A stretch of DNA of 64,000 nt from Chania multitudinisentens RB-25. GTDB taxonomy: Bacteria > Pseudomonadota > Gammaproteobacteria > Enterobacterales > Enterobacteriaceae. Positions 62,387-64,000 of this stretch are shown one piece after another. The stretch lies in the NCBI RefSeq assembly GCF_000520015.2, contig NZ_CP007044.2, positions 2,046,001 to 2,110,000 on the forward strand, in the 5' to 3' direction. Each line of letters begins with the position of its first letter. Within the stretch, counting starts at the first letter, position 1. Below the pieces are notes generated by a model, which saw only the letters and a list, made by a program, of their open reading frames with translations, was not told the origin of the DNA and searched no databases. The translations under genes and the position numbers were made by a program.

Positions 62387-63199
62387 ATGTATAAAATATT
62401 AGGGTTCTTAATCACCATGCCATTACTTTCGGGGTGTGCAGCACTCTATGGTAATGGCGGTAATTTTGCGAAATATTATGAAGGGAAAAATGTTACCGAA
62501 ATTAAAGCTGCGGAAAACTACATTCCTTGTTCCTATCAGGAACTTGCTGTTCATACACTGAATGCAGAACAATTTAATGATATCAAAAAGTTACGTACAG
62601 GTGCGTACAGACAAGGTTATATTCTTATTGGGCAGTCCCATGGAGAGGGAACGTCCAATGCATTTACCAAGAACGATGTAACAGGCTTGGCGTTGAAGCT
62701 GTCAGCTTGCCTGGCTTATTGGGGGAGTTCTGGTTTTTCCTATGCTGAAAATCAAACTCGTACTTATTATGAGCAAGTCGTAGACGGCATTTATTATGAT
62801 AATAACGGGCAGCCTCAGTATGCTATGCGTAATGAGGAACGTTACGAGCAAGTGAACGTTAATTATTATAACTTCCATTCATATTATTTTATCAAGTTGG
62901 ATCTGAATAAATCGTTTGGTGCCTTTTATCAAGAATTATCAGCCGAGCAGAAAAAAATAGTGGGCCTCAATTACGGTGTATTTATCCGTGCGGTTGCTAA
63001 CGGTAGCCAGGCAGAAAAAGAGTTTAATTTAAGAGAAAATGATATTTTGCTTGAGTACAATGGGCAGCAATGCACAATAGATAACAGCCCTGACTTCTGC
63101 GGTGTTAACGTTCCTGTGCATACCGCTCGTGTGTACCGGGAAGGGAAAATCATGAACATTGACGTTAGGGCCCTACCAGTAAAAGGAGGGGCGGCGTAG
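62387..63199 (+). CDS. Unknown lipoprotein with PDZ-like C-terminus
   Basis: The 270-residue protein has a lipobox LLSGC (Cys17) after a short hydrophobic signal. The region YIPCSYQEL...YILIGQSHGEGTS is followed by a Tyr/Asn-rich middle (YYEQVVDGIYYDNNGQ). The C-terminal part GVFIRAVANGSQAEKEFNLRENDILLEYNGQ resembles a PDZ fold. I do not recognise a named family. The AAGGAATTTAA ribosome-binding site is good. It sits among decayed mobile fragments, so lateral origin is likely. Confidence 0.75.
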   Translation: MYKILGFLITMPLLSGCAALYGNGGNFAKYYEGKNVTEIKAAENYIPCSYQELAVHTLNAEQFNDIKKLRTGAYRQGYILIGQSHGEGTSNAFTKNDVTGLALKLSACLAYWGSSGFSYAENQTRTYYEQVVDGIYYDNNGQPQYAMRNEERYEQVNVNYYNFHSYYFIKLDLNKSFGAFYQELSAEQKKIVGLNYGVFIRAVANGSQAEKEFNLRENDILLEYNGQQCTIDNSPDFCGVNVPVHTARVYREGKIMNIDVRALPVKGGAA

Positions 63200-63350
63200 C
63201 GAAAACTTGGGCCAGGAGATGTACTTGTGATTACCAAGTAGGCTGCAAAAGAGATTGCATAATTTCCTGTTAATGAGATGGTCACCCCACCCTGTGAGCA
63301 GTACGCTGGCAGGGTGATATGTGTTTTCTAACAACGTAAACAGGCACATT

Positions 63351-63470
63351 ATGGACGAAAAGAAACTTAAGGCACTTGCTACCTAATTGGGCAAAGGCCT
63401 TAAAACCAAAGCCGATCTCAACCAGTTTTCCCGTATGCTGACGAAGCCTTACTTGGTAAGTATTTAGTAA
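63351..63470 (+). pseudogene. N-terminal stub of an IS256-family transposase
   Basis: Reading from ATG at 63351 gives MDEKKLKALAT, a stop (TAA), then LGKGLKTKADLNQFSRMLTK, which is the usual beginning of IS256-type transposases, before similarity ends. Only about 32 codons remain and one is a nonsense codon. The rest of the element is gone. Confidence 0.7.
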
Positions 63471-63498
63471 GTTCTATCTATATAAGCTGTATTCGTAG

Positions 63499-63595
63499 CG
63501 GTGCCTGATGAATAAACGCGAAAGCCCTGACCAGTGGCGAGTTATTTTAACGCGCTTCGCTGGGCAGGGCTGCCTCCTCTCCGATTCAGGCACCG
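63499..63595. terminator. Nested inverted repeat at the end of the purine permease gene
   Basis: Outer arms CGGTGCCTGA and TCAGGCACCG (10 bp, perfect) enclose an imperfect inner stem AGCCCTGACCAG/CTGGGCAGGGCT. The outer right arm covers the permease stop codon. It may terminate that minus-strand transcript, but no T-tract is obvious. Confidence 0.4.
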
Positions 63596-64000
63596 GTTTT
63601 CACCTGTTCACCTCCTTCTTCTACATCTTCAGCGTTCGCCACATCGTCCTCATCCGGCTTTTTCTCTGGATGATAACCATTGAAATACAGGTTAAGCAGA
63701 ACAGCAGAGACAGAGGAAAGCAGGATCCCGCTGTGCAGCAGTGGTTGCAGGTAAGACGGCATATGGTGAAAGAAATTACCGGCAACGATCGGGATCATAC
63801 CAACCCCCAGGCTGATCGCGACAATGTAGGGGTTATAGCGATTGGTGCTGTAGTTGACTCTGGCTAATATCCTGATCCCGGTTGCCAACACCATACCGAA
63901 CATCACGATCCCCGCTCCCCCCAAGACAAACTGTGGAATCGAGGCGACCAGAATAGACATTTTCGGGATCAGGCCAAACAGCACCAGTATGACGCCAGAC
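63586..64000 (-). CDS. uacT: NCS2-family purine/nucleobase:cation symporter, UacT-like (5' part off the window)
   Basis: The last 137 residues are visible. The sequence GVILVLFGLIPKM...VLGGAGIVMFGMVLATGIRILARV and NPYIVAISLGVGMIP is the C-terminal half of NCS2 transporters, with the NAT signature region just upstream or outside. It fits UacT (YgfU, uric acid) better than XanP or XanQ because of GIRILARVNYSTNRYN and the following lines. UacT lies near lysS and idi in E. coli, which supports the choice. The acidic tail EDDVANAEDVEEGGE is unusual. Confidence 0.75.
   Translation of the reverse strand, partial: SGVILVLFGLIPKMSILVASIPQFVLGGAGIVMFGMVLATGIRILARVNYSTNRYNPYIVAISLGVGMIPIVAGNFFHHMPSYLQPLLHSGILLSSVSAVLLNLYFNGYHPEKKPDEDDVANAEDVEEGGEQVKTGA

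Noticed and set aside
57727..63500. CRISPR array or cas genes in the accessory zone
   Set aside because: The only repeats are a two-copy 99-bp direct repeat and dispersed intergenic elements; no regular spacers and no Cas motifs were seen.

Overview
The window is a bacterial chromosome segment from an enterobacterium of the Serratia/Yersiniaceae type. The evidence is gene order and protein similarity: argO-yggE-argP-rpiA-serA-ygfA-ssrS-zapA-ygfB, pepP-ubiH-ubiI, gcvTHP, ygfF, trhA (yqfA), ygfZ/sdhE-ygfX, fldB/xerD-dsbC-recJ-prfB-lysS and a tRNA-Gly follow the backbone known from Escherichia and relatives. A short dispersed repeat typical of Yersiniaceae intergenic DNA recurs several times. 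Species cannot be fixed from sequence reading alone.

Region 1 (1-1.5 kb): a cut-off NDH-2-like flavoprotein diverges from an Rrf2 regulator with three clustered cysteines, with a palindrome between them. Region 2 (1.6-14.4 kb): a catabolic block of the yia/ula type. One minus-strand transcript carries yiaK, yiaL, an MFS transporter (yiaX2-like), lyxK, and the decarboxylase and two epimerases that turn 3-keto-L-gulonate 6-phosphate into D-xylulose 5-phosphate. A second minus-strand transcript carries a ribose-type ABC transporter and an SMP-30 lactonase. The IclR regulator YiaJ diverges from it. Both minus-strand promoters hold nearly the same 27-bp palindromic element, so the two units are probably co-regulated by YiaJ for L-ascorbate/diketogulonate-type substrates.

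Region 3 (14.5-21.6 kb): housekeeping genes including arginine export and its activator, rpiA, serA and 6S RNA. Region 4 (21.6-31.9 kb): an AT-richer insertion between ygfB and pepP, normally neighbours. It holds two TdcA-like LysR regulators, a LuxR-type regulator and a four-gene chaperone-usher fimbrial operon. Region 5 (31.9-57.6 kb): conserved core genes for ubiquinone synthesis, glycine cleavage, tRNA modification, succinate dehydrogenase flavinylation, the CreBCD system with a perfect cre-tag ahead of creD, recombination, disulfide isomerisation, release factor 2 with its programmed frameshift, and lysyl-tRNA synthetase.

Region 6 (57.7-63.5 kb): a decayed accessory zone behind tRNA-Gly(CCC). 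It contains remnants of two tyrosine integrases, a Phd/Doc toxin-antitoxin pair, a 99-bp direct repeat flanking a small cassette, a broken T6SS-type effector next to an intact immunity-like lipoprotein, an HNH nuclease fragment, an unknown lipoprotein and an IS256-family transposase stub. The window ends in the C-terminal part of a UacT-like purine permease, which marks the return to backbone (idi/uacT lie near lysS in E. coli).

All functions are read by eye from motifs and remembered family sequences; no database search was run.
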